Assembly (NCBI GenBank): GCA_003448025.1
Contig: DLXL01000080.1
Span: 1-15,003, forward strand
Direction: 5' to 3'
Length of the DNA: 15,003 nt
Source: Saprospirales bacterium
GTDB taxonomy: Bacteria; Bacteroidota; Bacteroidia; Chitinophagales; Saprospiraceae
Part shown: piece by piece, positions 1-7,116 of the stretch
Position numbering within the stretch: the first letter of the stretch is position 1
Layout: each line of letters opens with the position of its first letter
Notes under the pieces: generated by a model
Told to the model about the DNA's origin: nothing
Databases searched by the model: none
The model's input: only the letters and a program-made list of their open reading frames with translations
Made by a program: the position numbers and the translations under genes

Positions 1-110
1 GTCAAACAGATGAACAATTAAACTTCTGGAAATCCATCAAGGAAAAGGATTTGCCTGCGCTCAACAAATTGGTGCGGGATTCAGGCGTAGATCTGATCAG
101 AATCAAGTGA
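1..110 (+). CDS. C-terminal fragment of an unrecognised protein (5' end outside window)
   Basis: The third forward frame is open from the window edge to a TGA at 108-110 and gives 35 residues ending in VDLIRIK. The other two forward frames stop within the first 21 bases. The tail is amphipathic, with a segment reading DLPALNKLVRDSG. Short tails of this kind close many Bacteroidota BNR/sortilin-like glycosidase proteins, but this is only a resemblance and no domain is visible. The gene converges on the YEATS-like gene with 15 bases between the stop codons and no terminator-like hairpin. That it is a real gene end is fairly likely; its function is unknown. Confidence 0.6.
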   Translation, partial: QTDEQLNFWKSIKEKDLPALNKLVRDSGVDLIRIK

Positions 111-125
111 TTATCAGAAGGTGCT

Positions 126-530
126 TTAATGTTGCAATGAACCGCTTGATGCAGGAACCCATTCTATTTCCTTTTCAAGAGAAAATGCCTCCGGGTAAGT
201 CAGATAATGATTGAGAACCAGTACTTCGCCGCTAATCAGGGTTACTTCCGCCCTTACGTTAAATACCCCCCAGGTCCAAATTACCAGAGCGCATTGAGGA
301 TTGCTTAGGCTTCTTTCAATTTGATATTGGTTTACCTTGAAGGATGGGTGCAGGTGATATTTTACAGCTTGTACAAAGGAAAGGTCTTTCCCATCCAGGT
401 AGACCCAAACTTTGTAAAGTACCTTGGAATCAGGGTAGGCATATTTCTTAAAAGTTGCCTTTTTACCCGATGCGCTGTTTGGCTCGAATAGTGTATCCCT
501 GAGGTATATGTTATAAGTCCTGTTTTCCAT
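126..530 (-). CDS. Stand-alone prokaryotic YEATS-like (pYEATS) domain protein
   Basis: This 134-residue cytoplasmic protein, without signal peptide or membrane segment, is almost entirely one domain. Residues 38-112 follow the YEATS pattern: a strand reading LYKVWVYLDG, then VKYHLHPSF at 57-64, then WTWGVFNVRAEV at 85-96, then a last strand with LNHYL. In AF9-type eukaryotic YEATS readers the acyl-lysine cage uses the His, Ser and Phe of LHxSF plus a Tyr in GYxxF. Here His61, Ser63, Phe64 and Trp87 (followed by Phe90) fall at the matching places, with about four extra residues between the two motifs. Prokaryotic YEATS-like domains are known from computational work on predicted conflict and immune loci, where they are proposed to bind peptides or modifications. 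It starts 9 bases after the stop of the membrane protein gene, so the two are probably co-transcribed. The domain call is fairly firm; ligand and role are inference. Confidence 0.8.
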   Translation of the reverse strand: MENRTYNIYLRDTLFEPNSASGKKATFKKYAYPDSKVLYKVWVYLDGKDLSFVQAVKYHLHPSFKVNQYQIERSLSNPQCALVIWTWGVFNVRAEVTLISGEVLVLNHYLTYPEAFSLEKEIEWVPASSGSLQH

Positions 531-539
531 GTTTCTTTA

Positions 540-1040
540 TTAAGTTTCTGGTTTGGGATCATCCACATGTAATCCTTTTGGTGGAGGAACTTCGAAGATC
601 TCAGTTTCCGGAATGTTACTTTCGCCAGATGACTGACTTGGAAGATTGGCTTGAGCTTTTCTCACGGCAGATTCTCCAAAGTAATAGCCAATGATAGAAC
701 CTAATAAGCCTCCCAGTGATGCGATAACCAACTGAAGAGCATCCATTTTCTGATCAAAAACATCGGTCATCGACATGGAATAAAAAATCAGACTTACAAA
801 GACGACCACTATAACAAGTGCCAATAAATGCCTGAAATCGTTGATGAGCCGGGCCAAAAAGTCGGCAAACAGCCGATCTCTATCTCTAACGTAGGATGCC
901 TCAGTATGTTTATACCGCCCCCAGTTAAAAATTCTGGCAAGCCAATTGAGAATGTAAAAGAAGGTCAATATACAGAGCAGCAGCAGCAATACTCCTTTAT
1001 AGTGATCCTCCAAAATTTTCAAAAATTGCTCAAAATGCAT
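540..1040 (-). CDS. Small three-helix membrane protein, partner of the YEATS-like protein
   Basis: I do not recognise a named family. From the ATG at 1040 the protein has 166 residues. Helix 1 is at about 16-36 (Leu-rich), followed by a charged loop at 37-70 with many Arg and Asp. Helix 2 is at about 71-90. Helix 3, at about 101-121, is Gly-rich (LGGLLGSIIGYYFGES). A polar Pro/Ser/Glu tail runs from 122 to 166. A TTG at 1079 would add 13 residues, but it lies next to a possible -7 element, so the ATG is preferred. It precedes the YEATS-like gene by 9 bases. Small multi-helix proteins beside a soluble ligand-binding domain are common as membrane effectors or signal transducers in prokaryotic conflict systems, but a membrane-anchored scaffold for the YEATS protein is equally possible. 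The tail could be the contact site. Confidence 0.75.
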   Translation of the reverse strand: MHFEQFLKILEDHYKGVLLLLLCILTFFYILNWLARIFNWGRYKHTEASYVRDRDRLFADFLARLINDFRHLLALVIVVVFVSLIFYSMSMTDVFDQKMDALQLVIASLGGLLGSIIGYYFGESAVRKAQANLPSQSSGESNIPETEIFEVPPPKGLHVDDPKPET

Positions 1041-1076
1041 GAATGACTTCGGACTGATTAGTACCTTACGGAATTC

Positions 1077-1108
1077 CAAAAGTGTTAAACTGAGGCAATA
1101 TTAAGCAA
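1077..1108 (-). promoter_or_regulatory. Possible promoter of the membrane protein / YEATS-like operon
   Basis: Read on the minus strand, CACTTTTG (1084-1077) matches seven of eight positions of TAnnTTTG and has a TTG (1108-1106) 21 bases upstream, within the usual Bacteroidota spacing. Initiation would fall near 1070, giving a leader of about 30 bases to the ATG at 1040 and excluding the TTG at 1079. The first base of the -7 element is wrong, so this is weak. Confidence 0.25.
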
Positions 1109-1143
1109 AATAATTCAAATATCAAAATTTGTAGGCAACACCA

Positions 1144-2175
1144 TTGAAACAGATCATTCATACATTCGTGCCTGAGGCAGATTCAGCAGTCTGGACACCG
1201 GTTGGCCAAGGCAATATCAATGATACCTACAGGGTTGATGTTGTACTTGGGGGTGAACAGAAAGTCATCCTGCTCCAGCGCCTCAACCATTTGGTGTTCA
1301 AGGATCCTGCACAGGTGATGGATAATACTTCCAGGATTTGCGCCTATTTAACGGCACAACCTGATTATCCCCTGCAAGTGCCAAGTCCAATCCTGGCAAA
1401 AGACGGAAGTAATCTGGTACGGGATGATCAGGGTAATTACTGGCGAGCATTTCCATTCATTGAACGTTCCTATACTCCGGATGGGCTGGTTACTCCAGAC
1501 ATAGCCCGGAAGGCAGCCCGGGCTTATGGCGCCTTTGCGCGGGCACTGCGTGATTTTCCGGCAGCAACACTGGCCGAAACCATTCCCGGATTTCATGATA
1601 CCGACATGCGCTGGCTGGCATTTCTGGAGGTGATCAGGCAAGATCCTGTTAGCAGGGTAGGCGGGGTACAAAAGGAAATTGATGCACTTTTTGCGGCAAA
1701 GCCCCTATTCGACCTGATAAGTAGGTTGAAAAGATCAGGTGAGTTGCCCCTTAGGGTGTCGCACAATGATACCAAAGCTGGAAATGTGTTATTCAGTATG
1801 GATACACATGAACCGCTTGCCGTGATCGACCTGGATACCGTGATGCCGGGAACCTTGTTGTCTGATTTTGGAGATATGGTACGCACCTTTGTGCCGAGTT
1901 TGACGGAAAATTCAGTGGATGAGCCACACCTGAGATTAGACGTGCTTCTGGCGCTCCGTGAAGGGTTTTTATCTGAAACAGGCGATTTTATTACCACATC
2001 AGAGCAACAACACTTGCTGACCGGCGGAGCCTGGATCATTGGAGAGCAGGCACTTCGTTTTCTGACAGACTGGATTGCCGGAGATGTTTATTACAAAATT
2101 GGATATCCGGAACACAATCTGGTGCGTGCCAGGAACCAGTTGCAATTATTAGCAATGGTCAACAGGGAACTGTAA
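1144..2175 (+). CDS. APH-fold phosphotransferase (NahK-like sugar kinase candidate)
   Basis: This 343-residue cytoplasmic kinase of the aminoglycoside phosphotransferase / choline kinase fold starts at a TTG. The next in-frame ATG comes only after the nucleotide-binding loop, so the TTG is needed. The N-lobe has the Gly-rich GQGNINDTYRV at about 21-31 and a following strand with the candidate ATP-contacting lysine. The catalytic loop VSHNDTKAGNVLF has His207, Asn208 and Asp209. The metal-binding segment is VIDLDTVMPG, with Asp229 and Asp231, followed by DFGDMVR. The overall pattern and length fit the Bacteroidota group annotated as phosphotransferase enzyme family, which is related to N-acetylhexosamine 1-kinase. 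No sugar nucleotidyltransferase or glycan gene lies beside it, so the substrate is open. Resistance to aminoglycosides is not implied. Its stop is 8 bases from the stop of the convergent phosphatase gene. Confidence 0.85.
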   Translation: MKQIIHTFVPEADSAVWTPVGQGNINDTYRVDVVLGGEQKVILLQRLNHLVFKDPAQVMDNTSRICAYLTAQPDYPLQVPSPILAKDGSNLVRDDQGNYWRAFPFIERSYTPDGLVTPDIARKAARAYGAFARALRDFPAATLAETIPGFHDTDMRWLAFLEVIRQDPVSRVGGVQKEIDALFAAKPLFDLISRLKRSGELPLRVSHNDTKAGNVLFSMDTHEPLAVIDLDTVMPGTLLSDFGDMVRTFVPSLTENSVDEPHLRLDVLLALREGFLSETGDFITTSEQQHLLTGGAWIIGEQALRFLTDWIAGDVYYKIGYPEHNLVRARNQLQLLAMVNREL

Positions 2176-2183
2176 ATGCCGGA

Positions 2184-3320
2184 CTACTCCGATTTTCTCG
2201 GAAAGGAAATGCTGAAAAGGGATGATTTTTCGCCGAGATGATTGATGACGTAGCAGAATCCCTCCTCAATCCAAAGGGTTTTCATAAAGCCTTCACGGAG
2301 ATTTTCTTCGTGATAAAGATCTATGCAAATCACTCTGCCATTATACAAGGCGGTAAGATCTGGCTGAAGGGTATGTCCTATCACCATTCGCCTTGCATCG
2401 GCAAATTTGAGTATATACGTTATTTCTGCTTCTGAAATCAGATTTTTTGCAGCAGCACGGTACCAGAAGATACCGGTTTGGAGGTCATAGATACTCCTGG
2501 CAGCATCGCTCAGGATTTCCTCCTGGGATTTGCCCAAATGTTGCCGGGTAATTTTATTGATCTCTGTCAGACTGAGTTGTGTTTGAGCCAATTCCGGACT
2601 AATGCCACCATGACAAAACACATAATCACCAATTTTTTCTACCGCATTTTTAGTCCGCAACCACCTTCCCAGTTCAGAATTTCGGTCGTAAAGAGTCTTG
2701 TAATCATCACCCATTAAAAGGGCATTTTCCAGGTACTTACGGCGTACATAGGTGAAGTTTCCCTGCAGGTTCATAATTTCATGATTTCCCAGGATAAAAT
2801 GCACCTTGCCACCGGCTGCTTCTGCTTCTGCTTCCAGTTTGTAGATCAGCCATAAACATTCGGTGACTTGAAGTCCGCGGTCAAAAAAATCGCCCAGCAA
2901 TACCAGATGTCCATTGCCGAAATTCCAGTTAAAGGATTCATCTATCACTCCTCCTCCCTGTAGTATGGTTTTGAATGCCTTGAAATCACCTTCAATGTCT
3001 GAGAGTACCATCATACGCTCAGTTGCCGGATAGTAACAAGCTTCGCTCACAAGCTCATCTTTCAATAAAAAGGAGAATGAATCGCCTGATTTGGGGATTT
3101 GACAGGTGAGGGATATCGCTTTTTTGGCGGTAAACTCAAGTGTTTTGCTTAATACCGTAGTGTCTCTGCGCAAAACATATTTGACCAAAATTTTGTCGCC
3201 CCGATAAAAAACATGCGGACCATCGGTGTCTGCCCGGGAAGCATCAAAGGGCTCGCCATTGGCTGCAAGCAGCGTTAGGGGCATGCCCAGGAATAAAAAA
3301 GGGAGAAGGCGCAAAAGCAT
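2184..3320 (-). CDS. Exported Shewanella-like PPP-family metallophosphatase
   Basis: This 378-residue protein has a signal peptide (residues 1-20, ending LLAA), so it should act in the periplasm or at the envelope. Residues 25-100 are a beta-rich N-terminal extension. The calcineurin-like domain follows with all metal-site motifs: SDIEGD (107-112), GDFFDRG (143-149), GNHE (178-181), CHGG (236-239) and GHT (315-317). The sequence after GNHE, reading IMNLQGNFTYV, is typical of the Shewanella-like protein phosphatase branch of the PPP family, which hydrolyses phospho-Ser/Thr/Tyr esters with two metal ions. The natural substrate is unknown. It starts at the ATG at 3320, with an exact -7 promoter element about 33 bases upstream. 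Its 3' end faces the kinase gene, but the two are not in one transcript, so no kinase-phosphatase pairing can be claimed. Confidence 0.88.
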   Translation of the reverse strand: MLLRLLPFLFLGMPLTLLAANGEPFDASRADTDGPHVFYRGDKILVKYVLRRDTTVLSKTLEFTAKKAISLTCQIPKSGDSFSFLLKDELVSEACYYPATERMMVLSDIEGDFKAFKTILQGGGVIDESFNWNFGNGHLVLLGDFFDRGLQVTECLWLIYKLEAEAEAAGGKVHFILGNHEIMNLQGNFTYVRRKYLENALLMGDDYKTLYDRNSELGRWLRTKNAVEKIGDYVFCHGGISPELAQTQLSLTEINKITRQHLGKSQEEILSDAARSIYDLQTGIFWYRAAAKNLISEAEITYILKFADARRMVIGHTLQPDLTALYNGRVICIDLYHEENLREGFMKTLWIEEGFCYVINHLGEKSSLFSISFPRKSE

Positions 3321-3352
3321 GATTTGGCAGAGCGTTTTTGTTCAATAGCACA

Positions 3353-3360
3353 CAAAGATA
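3353..3360 (-). promoter_or_regulatory. -7 promoter element of the metallophosphatase gene
   Basis: The minus-strand octamer TATCTTTG is an exact match to the Bacteroidota -7 consensus TAnnTTTG. Initiation would be near 3346, leaving a leader of about 26 bases before the ATG at 3320. No clear TTG stands at the -33 position. Confidence 0.5.
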
Positions 3361-3485
3361 GTATGATAAACCCAAAACAGCCGGGATCGTTTGCCTGTAA
3401 GCCAAGTTTTGACAATAAATAGACGTTATCCCAAAATTAACATAAACAATAAATAAAGGCAACCTGCTTTTCATCATTGTGACGC

Positions 3486-3493
3486 TAACTTTG
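3486..3493 (+). promoter_or_regulatory. -7 promoter element of the subtilase-lipoprotein operon
   Basis: TAACTTTG is an exact match to TAnnTTTG. The -33 region has only CTG at 3464-3466 instead of TTG. Initiation near 3500 would leave about 80 bases of AT-rich leader before the ATG at 3581. That leader contains a small hairpin, TCCTA-AACG-TAGGA, around 3510-3523. The 260-base divergent region between the phosphatase and subtilase genes therefore carries one exact -7 element in each direction. Confidence 0.5.
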
Positions 3494-3580
3494 ATTTGCA
3501 ACATTTCCGTCCTAAACGTAGGAATGTGAGGCATCTGCCAAATCAAATTTATATAAAAAGCCTTTAAATTAAATTTTATA

Positions 3581-6500
3581 ATGATGAAACACCTACTTAA
3601 CTCCTTTTTCGTTTTCGTACTGCTTTTAGCCACTATTGATGCATATGGACAATCCTATCAGGCATTATTAAATGAAGCATGGAAAAGCAGTTTTGGCTCT
3701 CCCAATCATTTCGACTGGGCATCCTCCACCTTGGACTCTGAGGGCAATTACCTCACCATAAGCCATAGCATCGACAGTACTGGCCGGGCAAAACTGCTTT
3801 TGATCAAACAAACGGCTGCCGGAGCCATTTTATGGGAGAAAAATTATACCCTTTCGAATCATTCGGACAATTACGGCATCGACCTTGTTACTGGCCAATC
3901 TGATGAAGTCTTTGTGATTGGCTGCACGAAAAACAATGCCCAGCCTGCCAGCAATTTTGATTTTTTGATATTGAAATATGACACGTATGGAAATCTGCTC
4001 TGGGTAAATTCCATAAATGGAACAGGAAATGGCAATGATATCCCAGTAGGGATTACGCTGTCCTCGTCCAATACCTTGTTTGTAACAGGGCTGAGTACGG
4101 GAACAACCAGCTCATTTGATTATCTGACAGCGTGCTTGTCCTCTCAGAATGGAGCGATTATTTGGCAGCAGCGATACGATTATAACGAGCTAAGCGATAT
4201 CCCAACAAACCTTGTCCTAGACGCCTCACAAAATGTGATCGTGACAGGTGGCAGTGGTGCTTCTCTTGCCAATTGGGAAATGGCCACGTTGAAGTACAGC
4301 CCCAATACAGGGACTTTGCTTTCGGAAAACAGGCTCTCCAATACCGGAATTGGAATTAGTTTGCCCTCCTCCTTGCAGTTGACCGTTTCAGGTGATATCC
4401 TGTTAACAGGCATTTTGACTAGCAGCACCTCGGATTTTGACATCTGTACGGCCAAAATAAATAGCTCGGGTTTTACCACTAGCTGGGTAAAAACCTTTGG
4501 TGTTATTGGAGCCAAGGACAGTTCAGTGGTCGCCCAAATTGACCTGTACGGAGATGTTGTAGTTTGTGGTTGGTCTGAAAACGCCGATGGGGGACGGTCA
4601 ATTCTTTTACTGAAGTATGACGCTCAAGGCACATTGAAATGGCAAAAGACGCGCAAAACTTGGCCCGAGAAACAAAAAATAACCCCTAGGCAATTATTGC
4701 TCGATGCACAAGGCGATATTTTAATTGTTTCCAACCTCTCAAATGATGGCAAAGATGCGACGCTATTTTCGGGTTTCGATAAAGACGGAAATTTGCAATG
4801 GGAGCGTAAAAGGGAACTGGCGTCAAATTCGGGCGAAACTGTTGTTGATATGCAACAGTATGGACTCCATCAATTTTGGCTCACCGCTATCACAGGCAAC
4901 CTGGGAAACAAAGAGGCCAGTACATTTAAGTTTGAACGGTACAACCGTGATGTGACACCTGTCGTTAATGGCCAAGGTCTGCCCACCCATACTTCCAATG
5001 AACTGATAGTCAGATTCAACCCGGAGATTGTCAATACTTCTTTTGTCAATAATTTGGCACTCGAATTTGGCAAAATATCAGATGTGGTTCAAAACAGCAG
5101 TGCCATCACAGCAATTGATAGCACCATCACAGCAGGTGGGACTTTCTCAGATTGGGATGTGCTGAAAATATACAAAACCAGAACTACGGCAGACTCGTTG
5201 ATGACGACCTTCGATGGCCGAGTCCTGCAACTTCCTTCTTATTGGGCCTCTTTTGTGCTGAAAGTCCCCCGGACTTATGGACTAACCTTGGAACAATTGG
5301 CTGATTTGCTTAATGACAGCCCAGAACTTGACTGTTTCGTGGTCTTTGCAGAATTGAATCACATTGGCACGCTCGATAATCAATGCGACCCCAATGACCC
5401 GCTATATCTTCAACAGGCCAGCCTGCACCCAACGGCACAATTCCAAGATGGCCATATCAATTGTGAAGAAGCATGGTGCGAGACTTCTGGAAGCAATGCA
5501 GTTAAAATGGCGATCTTCGACACTGGCATCCGCTGGTCGCACGAAGATTTTGGCGACGGTACTTTCAGCGGCTCAATAGTGGAAGATGGAAAAGACTTTT
5601 TTGGCAATATTGATGTCAATGCCGAACCAGTACACACGACCAACGCTCATGGTACCAATGTTACTGGTATTGTAGGTGCCATCAGGAATAATGCTATTGG
5701 TGTTGCCGGAATTTCGGGAGGCGAAAACGGCAGCGGAGGTACTAGATTTTTGAATATCAAAGCATTTGGGGATAATGGAATCTTTTTTGGCGATATTGTT
5801 TGCGCAGCCTATGACGCTTTTATCAATGATGAATTTACAGCGGACATTATCAACATCAGCGCAAGTTACCCGGCTGGCGATGGAGGCGATACCGACCCGG
5901 TATTTACGCAGCAAGAAATCCGCGAGAAACTAAGGCTCTTGAGCCAAAAAGGCATCGTCCACATCGGTTCTGCAGGCAATGCCCAGTCTGGCCAGCCAAA
6001 CTATCCCGCAGCTGCTCAAGATGAATGGATGATCAATGTAAGTGGGAGCAATCAACTTGGTCAAGTACAGGGTACCAACTACGGACCTACAGTGGATTTA
6101 ATCGCACCGAGTGCGGATGTTCTGGTTTTTACCACAGACAACGCTTCAGATCAGGCGTATTCTGATTTTAATGGCACCTCCTCCGCTGCCCCGCATGTGG
6201 CGGGTGTTGCTGCACTTTTGCTGGCTTATGACAATGGTGCTTCTAATTTTACGCCAGATGATATAGAAAACATTTTGCAGGCTTCGGCGACTGATGTAAC
6301 TCAAGACCCAGCAACAGTTGGCCCTGATGATTACAGCGGTTGGGGTCTGCTTAATGCCAGCGCAGCCATCAATCTGATCAAAAAACCGAACTGCGGGGTG
6401 TATCATTTCGGAACTGATATTAGCGACTGCACCAAAACCGTGGAACAAATTGCAGAAGACCTGCCCATTTTTTTGCGTGAGACTTTTACAAACGCTGCCG

Positions 6501-7108
6501 GAATAAAATTTGCAGCTGGAAACTATCTTGCAGATGTATATAAAATTACCGCAACCTGTAGCCATATCTTGCCTTCGCCCTTCACAATAACCCGTTCCTG
6601 GGAGCGGCACAGCACTTCCTCTGCCTTCGGATTGTACGAGTATGAGCCAAATTTCTATCAAATGGATGCTTTGGTTCCGGTTGAACACGTTGAATTACAA
6701 CCAACTGTTACCAACAATCAAGCAACAATAGTCGGCTATGCTTACTATCTGAAAAACAACCCCTGCACTGTGGAGGGCTGGCTTCCTGTGCCGCCGCAAG
6801 ATGCGCAATTGACCTATTCCGTGTTGGGTTGTATGACCACGGCTGTCAATGAAATTGAAAAACCTGATTTGCTACAGGTATTTCCTAACCCTGCAACAGA
6901 TTTGCTTTCCATTCGGCTGAAATCCTCTACATATTCGGACAAGTTGCTTTCCATTTATTCAGCCGCTGGAATGCTTGTTTCAGAGCAAGTTTTGAATAGT
7001 GGCATGGAAACTTTTCAAATGGACATAGCAAAATTGCCACAAGGGGTTTACTGGCTTCGTTGTCAGACCGAAAAGGGAGAGCAAATCGTAAAATTCATCA
7101 AAATCTAA
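3581..7108 (+). CDS. T9SS-secreted subtilisin-like protease with N-terminal beta-propeller
   Basis: This 1175-residue S8 serine protease has a signal peptide at about 1-24 (cleavage near AYG). Residues 40-480 hold about eight repeats of 50-60 residues, each with a pattern like LKYDxxGxxxW followed by hydrophobic VTG-type strands, which fits SBBP-like propeller blades. Residues 485-620 look like a propeptide-type alpha/beta region. The catalytic domain, about 625-905, has Asp647 (IFDTGIRWSHEDF), His690 (HGTNVTGIVGA), oxyanion Asn800 (SAGN) and Ser867 (GTSSAAPHVAG), so the triad is complete. A Cys-containing region follows. Residues from about 1103 form a Por/T9SS type A sorting domain (VFPNPATDLLSI, then GVYWLR, ending KFIKI). 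It should therefore cross the outer membrane through T9SS, be trimmed and anchored or released, and degrade extracellular protein. A second ATG at 3584 is an alternative start. The next gene starts 8 bases after its stop. Confidence 0.92.
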   Translation: MMKHLLNSFFVFVLLLATIDAYGQSYQALLNEAWKSSFGSPNHFDWASSTLDSEGNYLTISHSIDSTGRAKLLLIKQTAAGAILWEKNYTLSNHSDNYGIDLVTGQSDEVFVIGCTKNNAQPASNFDFLILKYDTYGNLLWVNSINGTGNGNDIPVGITLSSSNTLFVTGLSTGTTSSFDYLTACLSSQNGAIIWQQRYDYNELSDIPTNLVLDASQNVIVTGGSGASLANWEMATLKYSPNTGTLLSENRLSNTGIGISLPSSLQLTVSGDILLTGILTSSTSDFDICTAKINSSGFTTSWVKTFGVIGAKDSSVVAQIDLYGDVVVCGWSENADGGRSILLLKYDAQGTLKWQKTRKTWPEKQKITPRQLLLDAQGDILIVSNLSNDGKDATLFSGFDKDGNLQWERKRELASNSGETVVDMQQYGLHQFWLTAITGNLGNKEASTFKFERYNRDVTPVVNGQGLPTHTSNELIVRFNPEIVNTSFVNNLALEFGKISDVVQNSSAITAIDSTITAGGTFSDWDVLKIYKTRTTADSLMTTFDGRVLQLPSYWASFVLKVPRTYGLTLEQLADLLNDSPELDCFVVFAELNHIGTLDNQCDPNDPLYLQQASLHPTAQFQDGHINCEEAWCETSGSNAVKMAIFDTGIRWSHEDFGDGTFSGSIVEDGKDFFGNIDVNAEPVHTTNAHGTNVTGIVGAIRNNAIGVAGISGGENGSGGTRFLNIKAFGDNGIFFGDIVCAAYDAFINDEFTADIINISASYPAGDGGDTDPVFTQQEIREKLRLLSQKGIVHIGSAGNAQSGQPNYPAAAQDEWMINVSGSNQLGQVQGTNYGPTVDLIAPSADVLVFTTDNASDQAYSDFNGTSSAAPHVAGVAALLLAYDNGASNFTPDDIENILQASATDVTQDPATVGPDDYSGWGLLNASAAINLIKKPNCGVYHFGTDISDCTKTVEQIAEDLPIFLRETFTNAAGIKFAAGNYLADVYKITATCSHILPSPFTITRSWERHSTSSAFGLYEYEPNFYQMDALVPVEHVELQPTVTNNQATIVGYAYYLKNNPCTVEGWLPVPPQDAQLTYSVLGCMTTAVNEIEKPDLLQVFPNPATDLLSIRLKSSTYSDKLLSIYSAAGMLVSEQVLNSGMETFQMDIAKLPQGVYWLRCQTEKGEQIVKFIKI

Positions 7109-7116
7109 AAAACGCA

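Noticed and set aside
126..1040. Classical toxin-antitoxin pair
   Set aside because: The gene sizes and close spacing would fit, but neither product resembles a toxin or antitoxin family, and one is a YEATS-like binding domain.
1593..2039. Minus-strand open frame of about 148 codons
   Set aside because: It is antisense to the kinase catalytic loop region and is Ser-rich with no motif; a shadow of the real gene.
1144..2175. Antibiotic-resistance aminoglycoside kinase
   Set aside because: It shares only the general APH fold; the motif context fits the NahK-like sugar kinase group, and there is no mobile or resistance context.
3244..3633. Minus-strand open frame across the phosphatase/subtilase divergent region
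   Set aside because: It overlaps two promoter elements and both gene starts, in a different frame from the phosphatase, and has no recognisable domain.
6146..6688. Minus-strand open frame of about 180 codons inside the subtilase gene
   Set aside because: It lies opposite the catalytic serine region and following domain of a clear S8 protease; the product shows no family motif or signal.
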